In this document: piece after piece, positions 49,721 to 60,227 of the stretch
Numbering within the stretch: the first letter of the stretch is position 1
Layout: each line of letters begins with the position of its first letter
Source of the DNA: Spinellus fusiger
Lineage: Eukaryota; Mucoromycota; Mucoromycetes; Mucorales; Phycomycetaceae
Direction: 5' to 3'
DNA length: 64,000 bases
Assembly (NCBI GenBank): GCA_025094145.1
Contig: JALLLS010000028.1
Location: forward strand, 310,001-374,000
Notes under the pieces: model-generated
What the model was told of the DNA's origin: nothing
The model's database searches: none
The model's input: only the letters and a program-made list of their open reading frames with translations
Position numbers and translations under genes: made by a program

Positions 49721-50911
49721 AATGGAAAACACGTGGACTAGAAAGGTAAGTACACCTACACACAAGAAGAGAGTCATGACCCAGCCAGACTAGAGGCTAT
49801 CAAGTCTGAACTCCAGCAGTGGCAAGGAATAAGCCAACACCCTCCACCGTCAGCGTAGGTGTAGCACGTCTCTTTTCCTACTGTCTCACACCAGCAGCAG
49901 AACAGACACAGCTGCCTTTGTTCCCTTTCCAGAAGCCACCCGCCAGTGCATAGAGAGGTAGTATAGAAACAGAAAAGGACACTGACCAACGGAACAAAGA
50001 ACACAACAACAATGGACATCCATCCATGATAGGAACCAGAGCAACCTCCAAAAGGCCACCTTAGCAGACAGGAGAGTGGGCCATCTGTTGCAGCAGTGTG
50101 AGGCCCATGGAAGAGTCAGCCACAGACTAGAAGCCACCCAACAAGAAGCACTGTCTCTGCAAACACAGTGCGATGCTCTCACTCATATGGCAACCCAATT
50201 GCACGAGACACTGATTGGACTAGAGGAACAGATCCAGCAGAGATGGACAGAGAAGCGTCAGAGAGACTATACACTATGGCAGCAACAACAGACATCCGAC
50301 TTACTACGAGAAGAGAAGGAGAGAGAGTGAGTGAGTGTAGAGAGTACACGTGCAAACAAAGATCCACAGACTCATAGAGATGTGTGGGGTGGCATCAGGC
50401 AGAGACTCGTGCAGAAAGAGGCACAATTAAGAGCAACATGGGAAGAACACTCTCAACAGCAGAAGAAAGAACGTATTGCACTGTACGATGCTACATTCCA
50501 GGCTGAATTGGAAGAATACCGCCATAAAAGAGAAACACAAGTAGACTCTCTCTATTCTGGTGAGTCCCACCTCAAGTCACAAAAGGTCATCGTGGTCTAT
50601 TAGTGCCTACATTGGAAGTGGACAAGACAACCGACAGTTTGGAAACACTGAAATTAGAGGTGGAAGATGAGAAGGATCTTTCCCACTTTCTGGAGGACTC
50701 GGATAAAAGACAGTCCAATGTAAGGAATGAAGGCATACTCACTGTAGATGGAACTGACTTTTTATGGATGAAAAGAAGGAGACCAGTGATAGTTCAGTGA
50801 AGAAACTAGCCAAGAACAATACCACAGATGAATGGAAGAGCAAACCAGAGAGTGAGTTATCGGATGAAGAAGATAGAATAGAGATATTAGAAGATGAGGA
50901 CTATGAAGATT
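49721..50911 (+). CDS. Dysbindin-like coiled-coil protein (BLOC-1 type subunit)
   Basis: Dysbindin (DTNBP1) is a coiled-coil subunit of BLOC-1, acting at endosomes and lysosome-related organelles. Exons are joined by GT-AG introns around 49777-49858, 50031-50328, 50369-50560 and 50604-50719, then 50782-50911. The 5' end is uncertain: ATG 49721 fits the phase of the next exon, while ATG 49553 opens a tempting leader in another phase. The protein is nearly all helix: QWQGISQH, RVGHLLQQCEAHGRVSHRLEATQQ-type coil, LHETLIGLEEQIQQRW, QLRATWEEHSQQQKKERIAL, ELEEYRHKRETQ. After this it has ETLKLEVEDEKDLSHFLED, which resembles the end of the dysbindin domain, and an acidic tail. Identity rests on architecture and the C-terminal block. 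Confidence 0.6.
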
Positions 50912-51006
50912 AGGACTATGAAGATGAGGACGATGAAGATGAGGACTATGAAGATGAGGACTATGAAGATGAGGACGATGAAGATGAGGACTATGAAAAT
51001 GTAGAA
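50884..51006 (+). repeat. Acidic minisatellite (GAAGATGAGGACTAT units) interrupted by the stop codon
   Basis: Roughly seven 12-18 base units of Asp/Glu/Tyr codons overlap the end of the dysbindin-like gene. The stop TAG at 50909-50911 sits where neighbouring units have GAG. The same frame stays open to TAA at 51007-51009. Confidence 0.85.
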
Positions 51007-51036
51007 TAATAAACAGAGCAATAGAGCAGATAAAAA

Positions 51037-52160
51037 GAGGTGTGTATAGAATATCTTGAATAGGCCTCTCATAGGCCTCTCATAGGCATTGGCTATGGAT
51101 AGAACAGGCTTAGATAGATAGATCAGAGATAGAATATGCATACACAACTGTCTATAGGCTGGTGTTCTCTTACTGATCAACAGTACTATAAATACCACCC
51201 CTTGCTTCTCTTCATGGCTGTCGTTTGTTAATAACTTCATATCAACGAGGAACCAGTGGAGGCGGGACAAGAAGCCACTTACAATCCTCCTCTTCTGTCC
51301 TGATGAGTGCATTGGACTTGGAAACAAATGTGGTGCTGGAGACTCTTACTTTTGGATGCCACATGAATTCATCTTTTAGTTGATATTCTTTAGAATAGAG
51401 TGTATAACAGTAGTATCTTGAATGTAGAGAAGCATCTTTTGTACAGTCTTCCTATCAGATCTCATAGAGATAAAGGCACTCTGGTTCTCTTACAAGGTTG
51501 AATTGCAAGAGTGTCTTCTATTTTATTGTTTTGGTGCATCCATTCGTTATGTATCTGACACCCCGAGGGTTAAAAGTCATTCATTTTATCTATTTATCTT
51601 TGCTATTCTATGCATTCTATGCATTCTGAAATTTATTTTTGTCTTGTCCTTGATTTTATGTGAATTAAGCCATTCCGTGTTTATTTTCATGTCTATTTTT
51701 TTTTCTTTCTTTCTTCAAAGCGAATTGAACACTCGCATGCAGAGCACTTGAATGCAGAAACTGCTTTTTAAAGACCAGGGTGTGTAGGTGTGTAGCGTGA
51801 GGTAATGACGGAGGGGTCATTGACAGTGCAGCACAAGCGCCAGAAAGCGTCGCCAACAACATTGAGGAGGGTTGTGAGTGCAGAGAAGTTGATGCGCGTG
51901 GGCAGTTCGTGGCTGGATCGAGGAAACGCCAGATGTGCGATGTAGATCATCGTATAAATACCCGTGTGCTGCAACTGCATGAGGTAGAATGTAATGCCAA
52001 ATCCTAGATCAGAAGTTAGTTATGAAAATGAGGTCTTTAAGGCTCATCCAAAGAGTGTATTGCGTTACCATGAGTCTTGAAAAAGAAAGCTAGACGGAGA
52101 AGATCATGGCATAGATCATAGTTTGCTGTGATCTGAACCTTGGCTTCACCAAAACTAAGA
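51037..52160 (-). repeat. Left arm of a 1124-bp inverted repeat
   Basis: It is the reverse complement of 54258-55381. Outer identity starts at GAGGTGTGTATAG (51037) and inner identity ends at CAAAACTAAGA (52160). In the blocks I compared by eye only one mismatch was found (near 52048 versus the GGGTGAGCC around 54370). The two arms contain identical frames, for example MQLQHTGIYTMIYIA on minus here and on plus at 54438. Confidence 0.95.
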
Positions 52161-52895
52161 GATGGACCAAACAAAAGTTGTCTTATTTTGCTGATCACAG
52201 CGTCCGATCTTTGCTAAGATGTTTCGGTCATAGTAATATCTGACCAGCACAAGGGCACACCATTGGCTGGATTAGCAAGGAGACATGACAAGATGGGGTC
52301 AAAGTACGAGCATGTCAGTTCGTTTTCGCCAATACATTTTTCATCCTTTAAGGCGTATGCAAGTAGTTTGCTGCTTCTTGGGCAGGGAGTGGGTATTGGT
52401 GGTATCCCTGGTATCAATGGCACTGTTAGGTACTCCACAGATGTACCTATCGTCATTCTCTGTTTCAGATATAGTGCAAGACATGTGTTGGCTAGTCACT
52501 GACGCTGCTTCAGTTCTCAGAACACTTGTGGCGTGGTCTGGAGAGCTCTTTTGAGTGTTCAGTTCAGCAAGCTCTCGTTGTTTCTCCATCCAAAAATGAT
52601 CCCATGATGCTGTCTGTCTCCAAGCTTTCATTTTATCAAGTTCGGCCTCGCTCTCAAGAACATGTTTGATGATGATTGACCGGTATCGATGAATGTCCTT
52701 TTGCTTTTTCAAATGACCAAAATGATTGACAAACGCCTTCAATATCGATTGAGCCTTATTCTCAATGCACCATTGCGCTTCAGACGAAAGAATTCTTCGC
52801 TGCTTTTGGGCTGGTCGTTCTCTACTAAAATTTCCAAATGAGTTTTGGAATCTTCTGCTATTTACTATGCAAGCATTGTTCAAGCTGTTTTGCAT
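51768..52895 (-). pseudogene. Decayed member of an expanded fungal family (SFGEAK / CHDLLRL type)
   Basis: Two minus-strand exons. The larger runs from about 52895 (a 5' end created by transposon sequence) to 52070; the last is 51768-52013 after a GT-AG intron. Motifs: CSYFDPILSCLLANP, SDAVISKIRQLL, GPSLSFGEAKVQI, YDLCHDLLRLAFFFKTHG, FGITFYLMQLQHTGIYTM, LPTRINFSALTTLLNV and FWRLC. I recognise this order from a large uncharacterised family in Mucoromycota; its GEAK segment recalls a PD-(D/E)XK core, which is only a guess. Lesions: TAG after the MTETS segment (about 52217) and a frame change near 52350. The 5' end abuts a Tc1 relic. The 3' 240 codons are copied in the right inverted arm. Confidence 0.6.
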
Positions 52896-53575
52896 TGGTT
52901 ATGCTTGTTCAAAGCAGCTCAATCTTCTTTTCAAGATAAGCCCAGACATATTCAATTGGGTTAAGATCTGGACTTTGTGCAGGCCAAAAATCAAACCTTC
53001 AATACTACATCTCTCTTGTTTGTACTATCTACTTTATGCTCTTTTGTGGCAAGGAGCACTGTCTTCTTGGAAGAGCATGGTCTCTTTAAGATTCTCTTTC
53101 AATTTATGGAACTAAGAAAGAAAGTATTTGGCAACTCCATTCACATACGTGTCTTGATCAATCGATCTCTACAAGAGTATAAGATGTCCTACACCTTCGT
53201 GCCAAGAGCAACCCCAACACCATGGCTGAGCCCTGCCATACTTGTATGTTTATTGCGTATGACGCTCCTATACCTTTCACTTTCTTCCTGATCACTCTAG
53301 TCCCATTATCATTGCCCATAACTGTTAAACGAGATTTGTCAGACCAAATATGTTACTCCACCTCTCCATGGCCAAATCAACCTTGTTTTTATACAATAGG
53401 ACAATCTGTGCTCTTTGGGATGTCAAGATCATCAGCAATCTCTTGATAAGTAGCATATCTTTTCCATTGTCCTATGATTTGACCTCTAATAAACATAGTA
53501 TGCTCTCTTCTTTTGATGGGACTATCTTTATGTTCTTTACTAATAGCCTGTTTATTTCTACTGCTTAAGGTCATC
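52850..53575 (-). pseudogene. Decayed Tc1-like transposase
   Basis: On the minus strand from 53575: helix-turn-helix remains (FIRGQIIGQWKRYATYQEI, DDLDIPKST), then IWSDKSRL with the first catalytic Asp, then PAQSPDLNPIEYVWAYLEKK with the second Asp and the final Glu position shifted. Several in-frame stops interrupt it (for example after KIELL and after QCLHSK). It is spliced directly onto the 5' end of the decayed family gene, suggesting insertion. No terminal repeats were identified. Confidence 0.8.
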
Positions 53576-54257
53576 TTTTGAATAAGTCATAAGAGAGAAG
53601 AAAAAGACCTCTGTCTTATTTATGAAGAATAAAAAATCAAAATTGGTTCACCATCCACTCATTTATTACACGGGACTACAATGTAATAAGGAAAAGAAAA
53701 TGGAAGATGTATGAGATAGTGGGGTTTGACCACTCTATCTTCTTGGATGTTTGGTTAAAAGTACTGTTGAAGGAAAAGTAGATAAACCCCTATGTTATAG
53801 GGAATAAAATAGCAGAATAGTATAAAAAGTGTCCTTGTTTACTTCTTTAATAAAAAATTCATCTCTTCCTTGTTTCTTCTCATCTTCCTCTGACGCAAAT
53901 GCGACTCTTTGGCAGTGATGTTCTTAGCTTGATTTTCACTCCATTCTTATATATATATATGTATATATCAATGTAATGAATACAATATTGCTTATACTGA
54001 TAAAGTCTATTTTTTCCATTGTGAACTGTTTAATGGAGAGATGCTTGTTACAGTAAGTTGTGAGCTTGCTAGGCCGACTGAACGTCCATGATACCCTGGG
54101 CTTGAACCTCAGTACTGTTGTATCTGAAGCATGACCAAGGGTTTCCAAAGAGCTACTCAGAGAACTAGAGTCATCCCGTTTCTTGTTTGCCGCCTGATGA
54201 CGCCTTATGAGTGTAGTTTCAAACAAAGGGTTTACAAATACGCTCTGGATTACACCG
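53576..54257. other. Right part of the inverted-repeat spacer
   Basis: Contains a minus-strand open segment at 54060-54226 with RRHQAANKKRDDSSSLSS and FKPRVSWTFSRPSKLTTY, and another near 53845-53935 with NITAKESHLRQRKMRRNKEE. Both look protein-coding by composition but join nothing recognisable. They may be exons of a gene cut by the repeat junction at 54257. Confidence 0.35.
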
Positions 54258-55381
54258 TCTTAGTTTTGGTGAAGCCAAGGTTCAGATCACAGCAAACTAT
54301 GATCTATGCCATGATCTTCTCCGTCTAGCTTTCTTTTTCAAGACTCATGGTAACGCAATACACTCTTTGGGTGAGCCTTAAAGACCTCATTTTCATAACT
54401 AACTTCTGATCTAGGATTTGGCATTACATTCTACCTCATGCAGTTGCAGCACACGGGTATTTATACGATGATCTACATCGCACATCTGGCGTTTCCTCGA
54501 TCCAGCCACGAACTGCCCACGCGCATCAACTTCTCTGCACTCACAACCCTCCTCAATGTTGTTGGCGACGCTTTCTGGCGCTTGTGCTGCACTGTCAATG
54601 ACCCCTCCGTCATTACCTCACGCTACACACCTACACACCCTGGTCTTTAAAAAGCAGTTTCTGCATTCAAGTGCTCTGCATGCGAGTGTTCAATTCGCTT
54701 TGAAGAAAGAAAGAAAAAAAAATAGACATGAAAATAAACACGGAATGGCTTAATTCACATAAAATCAAGGACAAGACAAAAATAAATTTCAGAATGCATA
54801 GAATGCATAGAATAGCAAAGATAAATAGATAAAATGAATGACTTTTAACCCTCGGGGTGTCAGATACATAACGAATGGATGCACCAAAACAATAAAATAG
54901 AAGACACTCTTGCAATTCAACCTTGTAAGAGAACCAGAGTGCCTTTATCTCTATGAGATCTGATAGGAAGACTGTACAAAAGATGCTTCTCTACATTCAA
55001 GATACTACTGTTATACACTCTATTCTAAAGAATATCAACTAAAAGATGAATTCATGTGGCATCCAAAAGTAAGAGTCTCCAGCACCACATTTGTTTCCAA
55101 GTCCAATGCACTCATCAGGACAGAAGAGGAGGATTGTAAGTGGCTTCTTGTCCCGCCTCCACTGGTTCCTCGTTGATATGAAGTTATTAACAAACGACAG
55201 CCATGAAGAGAAGCAAGGGGTGGTATTTATAGTACTGTTGATCAGTAAGAGAACACCAGCCTATAGACAGTTGTGTATGCATATTCTATCTCTGATCTAT
55301 CTATCTAAGCCTGTTCTATCCATAGCCAATGCCTATGAGAGGCCTATGAGAGGCCTATTCAAGATATTCTATACACACCTC
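54258..55381 (+). repeat. Right arm of the 1124-bp inverted repeat
   Basis: Mirror copy of 51037-52160 with the same length. It begins at TCTTAGTTTTGG and ends at CACACCTC. Its outer end lies 15 bases from the terminal repeat of the 745-bp element at 55397. The inner flank (54230-54257) is unrelated to the left arm's inner flank, so the arm carries only the 3' part of the decayed gene. Confidence 0.95.
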
Positions 55382-55396
55382 ATCTATTTATACATA

Positions 55397-56141
55397 CACT
55401 ATTTTTGGAAATAATTTGCGCACCCTCAGAAAAATACTGCTACTTTTTTTTTTTACTTTTTACTTTTTTACATATTTTATATTTTATATTTTACATTTTA
55501 TATTTTACACAAAGTGTATGAAATTTATCAATGTGAATTTTTACTTGAATATGTTTCAAATCTCGAAGAAGAGTAACGACAAAAATCCCTTAAGATCACT
55601 GATAAGAACATCGCTAAATGCTTCAGTAATCCTCATATTCAAAGCCTCACTTTCCAAGAGCTTTTCTATTTTAAGCTTACTCTTCACAACAGACCAAAAT
55701 TGCTCAATCCGATTAAGCTCAGGAAACTCTGGTGGAAGAGATAAGCATCCATAGTCGCGACTTGCAATAACTCTACTAATTCTTTTAGTGAAAGTGTGCT
55801 TTCTTAAATGATAGATCACACTTTTCCATCATAAAGTTGTAGCCTTTTTGATGGCCTTGGGATCTGACTATAAGTCCAGGGTGGTTAATTCCAATTAAGT
55901 ACTGTAGTCTGTGATATTTTGAAGAAGAAAACATTCTTTATCTACATCCATAAATATGGGCTTATTTCCAGATTCATTGATAACATTTCCCTGTCCATCT
56001 CCATAGTAATTTTTTAAGCCCACTCTTGAAGAAATAATATTTCGAAATGCAAAAGATATTTATAAAACTGTGCAAAAAAATAAAAATAAAAAAGTGTGCA
56101 ATTTTTTTCTGAGTTTGTGCGAATAATTTCCGAAAATAGTG
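55397..56141 (-). mobile_element. 745-bp Tc1/mariner element, internally deleted, with TIRs and TA target duplication
   Basis: Terminal inverted repeats of about 39 bases: CACTATTTTTGGAAATAATT at 55397 and its near-complement ending AAATAGTG at 56141, flanked by TA on both sides. Inside, the minus strand keeps the end of a DDE transposase: LPPEFPELNRIEQFWSVVK with the second Asp position changed to Glu-Leu-Asn context, then KSKLKIEKLL. Upstream pieces (YGDGQGNVI, IFMDVD) are broken by stops. It is non-autonomous and close to a MITE in size. Confidence 0.88.
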
Positions 56142-56558
56142 TATATGTTTTTATTTTCCTTCAGAAGGCTAACTTTGTTAAGTAACCTCTTTATTTCACT
56201 AAGTCAGCAACGCTACTATGTGGCAGACAACTCACCCAAGAACTCTTCATGTTTGTATTTTATTTCTCGCGTGCTCCGACATTACACAAACTTCTTTCCG
56301 TAAGTAGGACCAACTATTATCGGAAAAATGAAAAGAACAAAGCGTTCTATTAAAGCATATTTTTCAAACAACAGAAAGATGTGCCACACAAAGATGCTCC
56401 ATTTGTTATTATTATTATTGTTATTATTATTATTAGAGGTATCTGTTGCTATAACAACAGCCATAAACACTTGCTTTTCTCTTTTTCTCTTTTCTTTCTT
56501 TCTTTTCTTTTCTCTTTCTCTTTTTCTCTGTTAAAATTATTATATATCTACTCCTTTT
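56142..56558. other. Upstream region of the kelch gene
   Basis: Promoter and leader of the following gene. It includes an ATT microsatellite (56407-56438) and a CT-rich tract before the start. No coding evidence. Confidence 0.55.
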
Positions 56559-57533
56559 ATGCTTCCTATAAACCAATGGTTTTTATGTCATCTGCTGTCA
56601 TGTTTCCTTGGCAACGTCTTGGCAAGTTATGAAGCCATGTCTCAGTCAGAGAGTCCTATAAAAGACCGATTTGCTGCTGCTACATTTATATATAACAACG
56701 CACTCTACACTTACGGAGGAACAACACGCGACAGTCTCTATAGCAACGACTTTTTGTGCACTTCTATTAATCCTAACAATGGACACATAGTGAAAGAAGT
56801 AGTTCCTCTCCCTCTTCCAGGACCCTCTTGTACCTATTCCCAGGCAGTGGTTGTTAAGGACACTGTCTATCTTTTTGTAGGCAGTGGACCTGGACTCCAA
56901 TCCAATGACACAATACCTATCTACACTTATGACTTTGCTATTAAGAATGATGTATGGAAGCGAGTCAATACTACTCTTGTTGGGGCAACATCAGGGCCAC
57001 CTGTAAGAAGAGATTTCACTGCTACATTGGCCTCAAATGGCATAGTGTATACGTATGGAGGCAGTGATCTTTCTCTCAGCACCAATCTAAATGACATTTG
57101 GTCGTTTGATCCGGTCACTTATCGGTATGCAAATATTACACAGCCTGGCCAAGCCTACATGGCAGCACATACAGCCACCGCTCTTTTGTAAGTCCACTCT
57201 CCTCTCAGTCTTTTTTGTCATGAACAGCAGCTCATACGTAAAGGGTGGAATAGGGATGGGTCTATTGTGTTTGTTACTGGCAGTACATCTGATAACTCCA
57301 CCTCTACTTCGAATCTATTGGATCCTGCTTTTGCTACTGTTTACAATGTCTACTCTAACCAATGGACTGTCAAGAGTATTGGAGGTGCTCAAGTGAATGC
57401 AAGAGCGAGTGCAAGTGCTGTTCTTGGTAAGAGCTACTTCTCTATAAGAAGAATATATATTCACTCACTTATTACTATAGCACCTGATAACAGTTCTATT
57501 TATCTGTTGACAGGCAAGTCATCAAAATACGAG

Positions 57534-57565
<32 letters not shown>

Positions 57566-59810
57566 TGTTATTTATACCTGTACTTAGGAAACAATGCTGC
57601 TATTGATTGGGAATTGGAAGTATTCAATGATGTGTTTATATTGGATACAGTTCAATGGAGTTGGTCTAAACCTGATATTCAAGGAACCGACTTTCCTCGT
57701 CGATATTATGGTTCTGCTGGATTCATAGATGATAACCATCTTTTGGTAATTAATGGTAAAGACTCTGTCTATCTACATGTTTATGTATATGAATCTTTAT
57801 GTATAAAATTCTTGTTCTTAATGGTGTGCTTATCGCTGTCTATTCTTATATAGGGGCCACTGGTAACATCTACAATCACGATGTGAATGTTCTGCGTGTG
57901 GATGCTAATATCAATCCATCCTTTCTGTGGCTAAGCACACCCGCAGAGTATTTAACTGGTCTACGCACAGACACAGATTCCTTGAGCGGACTAAGTCCAG
58001 GGGCGATTGCTGGTATTGTCATTGGCATTGTTATTTTTGTTGCTGCTCTTCTTATTATTGCATGGAGAGCATGGGACGCTATTGTTTCTTTTATTGTCCA
58101 TCTTCACTATAATGTATTATGGAAGCCTAGGTAAAGTGGACTTTTTCTTCTTATCTCTTTTAATGAATAACTCGACTCACTCTTACTAGATCAGGAGAAC
58201 CCCTTTGGACAGAAACATGCCGTCTTATCTCTCGCTTTACTCTTCTTGTTCTCTTTCTTGCCTTCTTCTCTTTCAATCTGTGGCAGGTATTGAGTAGTGC
58301 AAAGGCAACTCTCACTCTCACTGCGAGTGCCACTGTGGTCCCTGTGCCTGATATCCGTTTCTGCTTTGATGGTTGGCCCAATGGTCCTGAAGTTGACTTT
58401 CTCAATCTCACCAATCTGGGTTGCCGTACTGATCTGGGCTACAACTGTCGTGATTTTGTTACCTTGTTAAATGCCTCTATTCACCAACCAGTGTTTTCGG
58501 ATCAATTGGGTGATGTTGACTGCTTCTTGTTTTCTCCTCCACGCTGGTTCCAACTCTCTGACGGGAATCTTCAAGAAGGGAACGGAACCCTGCTACAATT
58601 CACCTTCTATGGCAATGCCAATGTCCAGGGAGCCATCCATGTCACTGTCTATCCTCCTGGCATGGATCCTAATGTGGTTCTTTATAACATCACTACGACC
58701 AATATCCCACAGGCCCTGACCAGCCAGCAAATCAAAAAATGGCTCAGCAATGAATTAAATAATAAGCAGACAGAGAATATCTATGATCTGTCTCCCTCTA
58801 CCTATGGCTCTCTTAGCTACCAGATCCAAGACCACCAGTACCTACAGGACAATGGGTGGAATCAAGTCGGATTTCTGCCTATCCTGAACCACACCGCAGA
58901 AGTCACCACTCTCTTTCGTCCTGGTGTCACCAATCCAATGGTCCAAGCCAATTCGTACATGATTGGTCGTCTTGCTGTATTTCCCAACGATTATGCTCTA
59001 GTGACATTAAGAGAGCAAAAGGTGTTCTCTCTGCTGAATGCGCTTGGATTTGTGGGTGGTGTGTTTAGTCTTTTTGTGGCTGTACAGGCATGGTTGTTTG
59101 GATTTCGTCCCAACTCTCCTTGGGGTGTTGTCCATCGATGGTCTGTGGGGACACTGAAGCGTTCTATTAAGCAGCGACTTCGCAATCAATTCGATTCGCT
59201 TCGTACTCCCATTCCTCTTGTGAATCCTGTGCACCACCGTTTCTCTGCTCTGAGTCCAACAGATAGAAAGCAGCGAGAGGAGGCAGGCGTAGTGTTGGAT
59301 CCAATGAGAGATGACATTGATCAGGACAATCGATTGGATCTTATGGAAAGACGCATGCAACTGATGGAACTCTTGTTTAAATCTTATTACATTAATGATG
59401 AGATATTTAAAGAGTTGGATTCGGCAGTCAAGCAAAAACAGAACAACGATCTACTGCCATTGCTGGGTAGGTCAAGAGATATTTCGATGGATTCTTCTGG
59501 ATTACCTTCTGGGTTGCCCCCTAGAATACCACCCATGGGCCTTGTACTGTCCACACAGGGTCCTTCCAATGGTCTTGGGGCGAGTCATCATAGCAGTGTA
59601 AATGTGATTGCAGGCGACACAAATACAGACACAGACACCTCATCCATCATGCGACAAAGAAGACTCTCCTCCCCCATCCTGCCCATGGAATTCAATGCCC
59701 GTGCCCACTTGCCTCACTTTGCTGAAGCCCCATCCTATCCTTCAGGGAGATCTTCTCTTGAGGCACCAGCAGGTTCTGATCAATCATTATTAGGGAATCA
59801 TCGTGTTTAG
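56559..59810 (+). CDS. Kelch-propeller plasma/endomembrane protein with C-terminal transmembrane segments
   Basis: Six exons, 56559-57187, 57254-57426, 57481-57513, 57588-57755, 57854-58130 and 58190-59810, encode 966 aa. A signal peptide (FLCHLLSCFLGNVLAS) precedes a kelch/galactose-oxidase-like propeller with repeated YTYGG, LYLFVG-type and WSFDP blades. A transmembrane helix (IAGIVIGIVIFVAALLIIAW) follows. Then come a second hydrophobic stretch (FTLLVLFLAFFSFNLW), a roughly 250-residue luminal/extracellular region rich in Asn-X-Thr sites, a third helix (VGGVFSLFVAVQAWLF) and a Ser/Pro-rich cytosolic tail with LMERRMQLMELLF coil. The layout is one I know from uncharacterised Mucoromycota proteins; function unknown. 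The intron at 57514-57587 starts GC and contains CT and GT microsatellites. Confidence 0.85.
57514..57587 (+). other. GC-AG intron carrying CT/GT microsatellites in the kelch gene
   Basis: Splicing TTGACAG to GAAACAATG restores the kelch frame (LLTGNNAAIDWE), and the donor is GCAAGT. It is the second GC-AG intron in the window; the first is in VPS74. The inside is (TC)n then (TG)n. Confidence 0.8.
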
Positions 59811-60227
59811 CATGCAGAATAATAATAAAGCGAGCAAAGTGTATAAATAGCAGTGCATTGAGTCCTGACATGCTCATTCAATAACATGGCAAATGCATGG
59901 TAAATGTCACACATGGAACACAGATAGTTTACACGTTGTCCTTATCCGCCTTTGAGTGAAGAAGAATGAAACGTCACTTGCAGCCATACACCAGAACGGC
60001 GCTCCAACGTTCCCACCATAGATAGGCAGAGAATAGGAGGGAGACGGAAAATCATCTCTTTTTCTTCTTAATCTTTTTCTTTCTTTTCATTTAGTCATAT
60101 TTATTCATTGATTCTTGTTGATTCTTGTTGATTCTCTTTTCTCTCTTATTGAATTCTCTATCGATTGGCTGAATTGAATTCTTTGGTAGAGACAGAACAT
60201 TCATAGGCACAACCACCCACTGTAACC
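59811..60227. other. Intergenic region upstream of the coiled-coil gene
   Basis: 3' flank of the kelch gene and promoter of the next. Three GATTCTTGTT units occur at 60110-60134. No gene seen. Confidence 0.6.

Noticed and set aside
54060..54130. A tRNA-like T-arm (GGTTCAAGCC on minus).
   Set aside because: No matching acceptor stem, anticodon arm or D-arm could be built around it.
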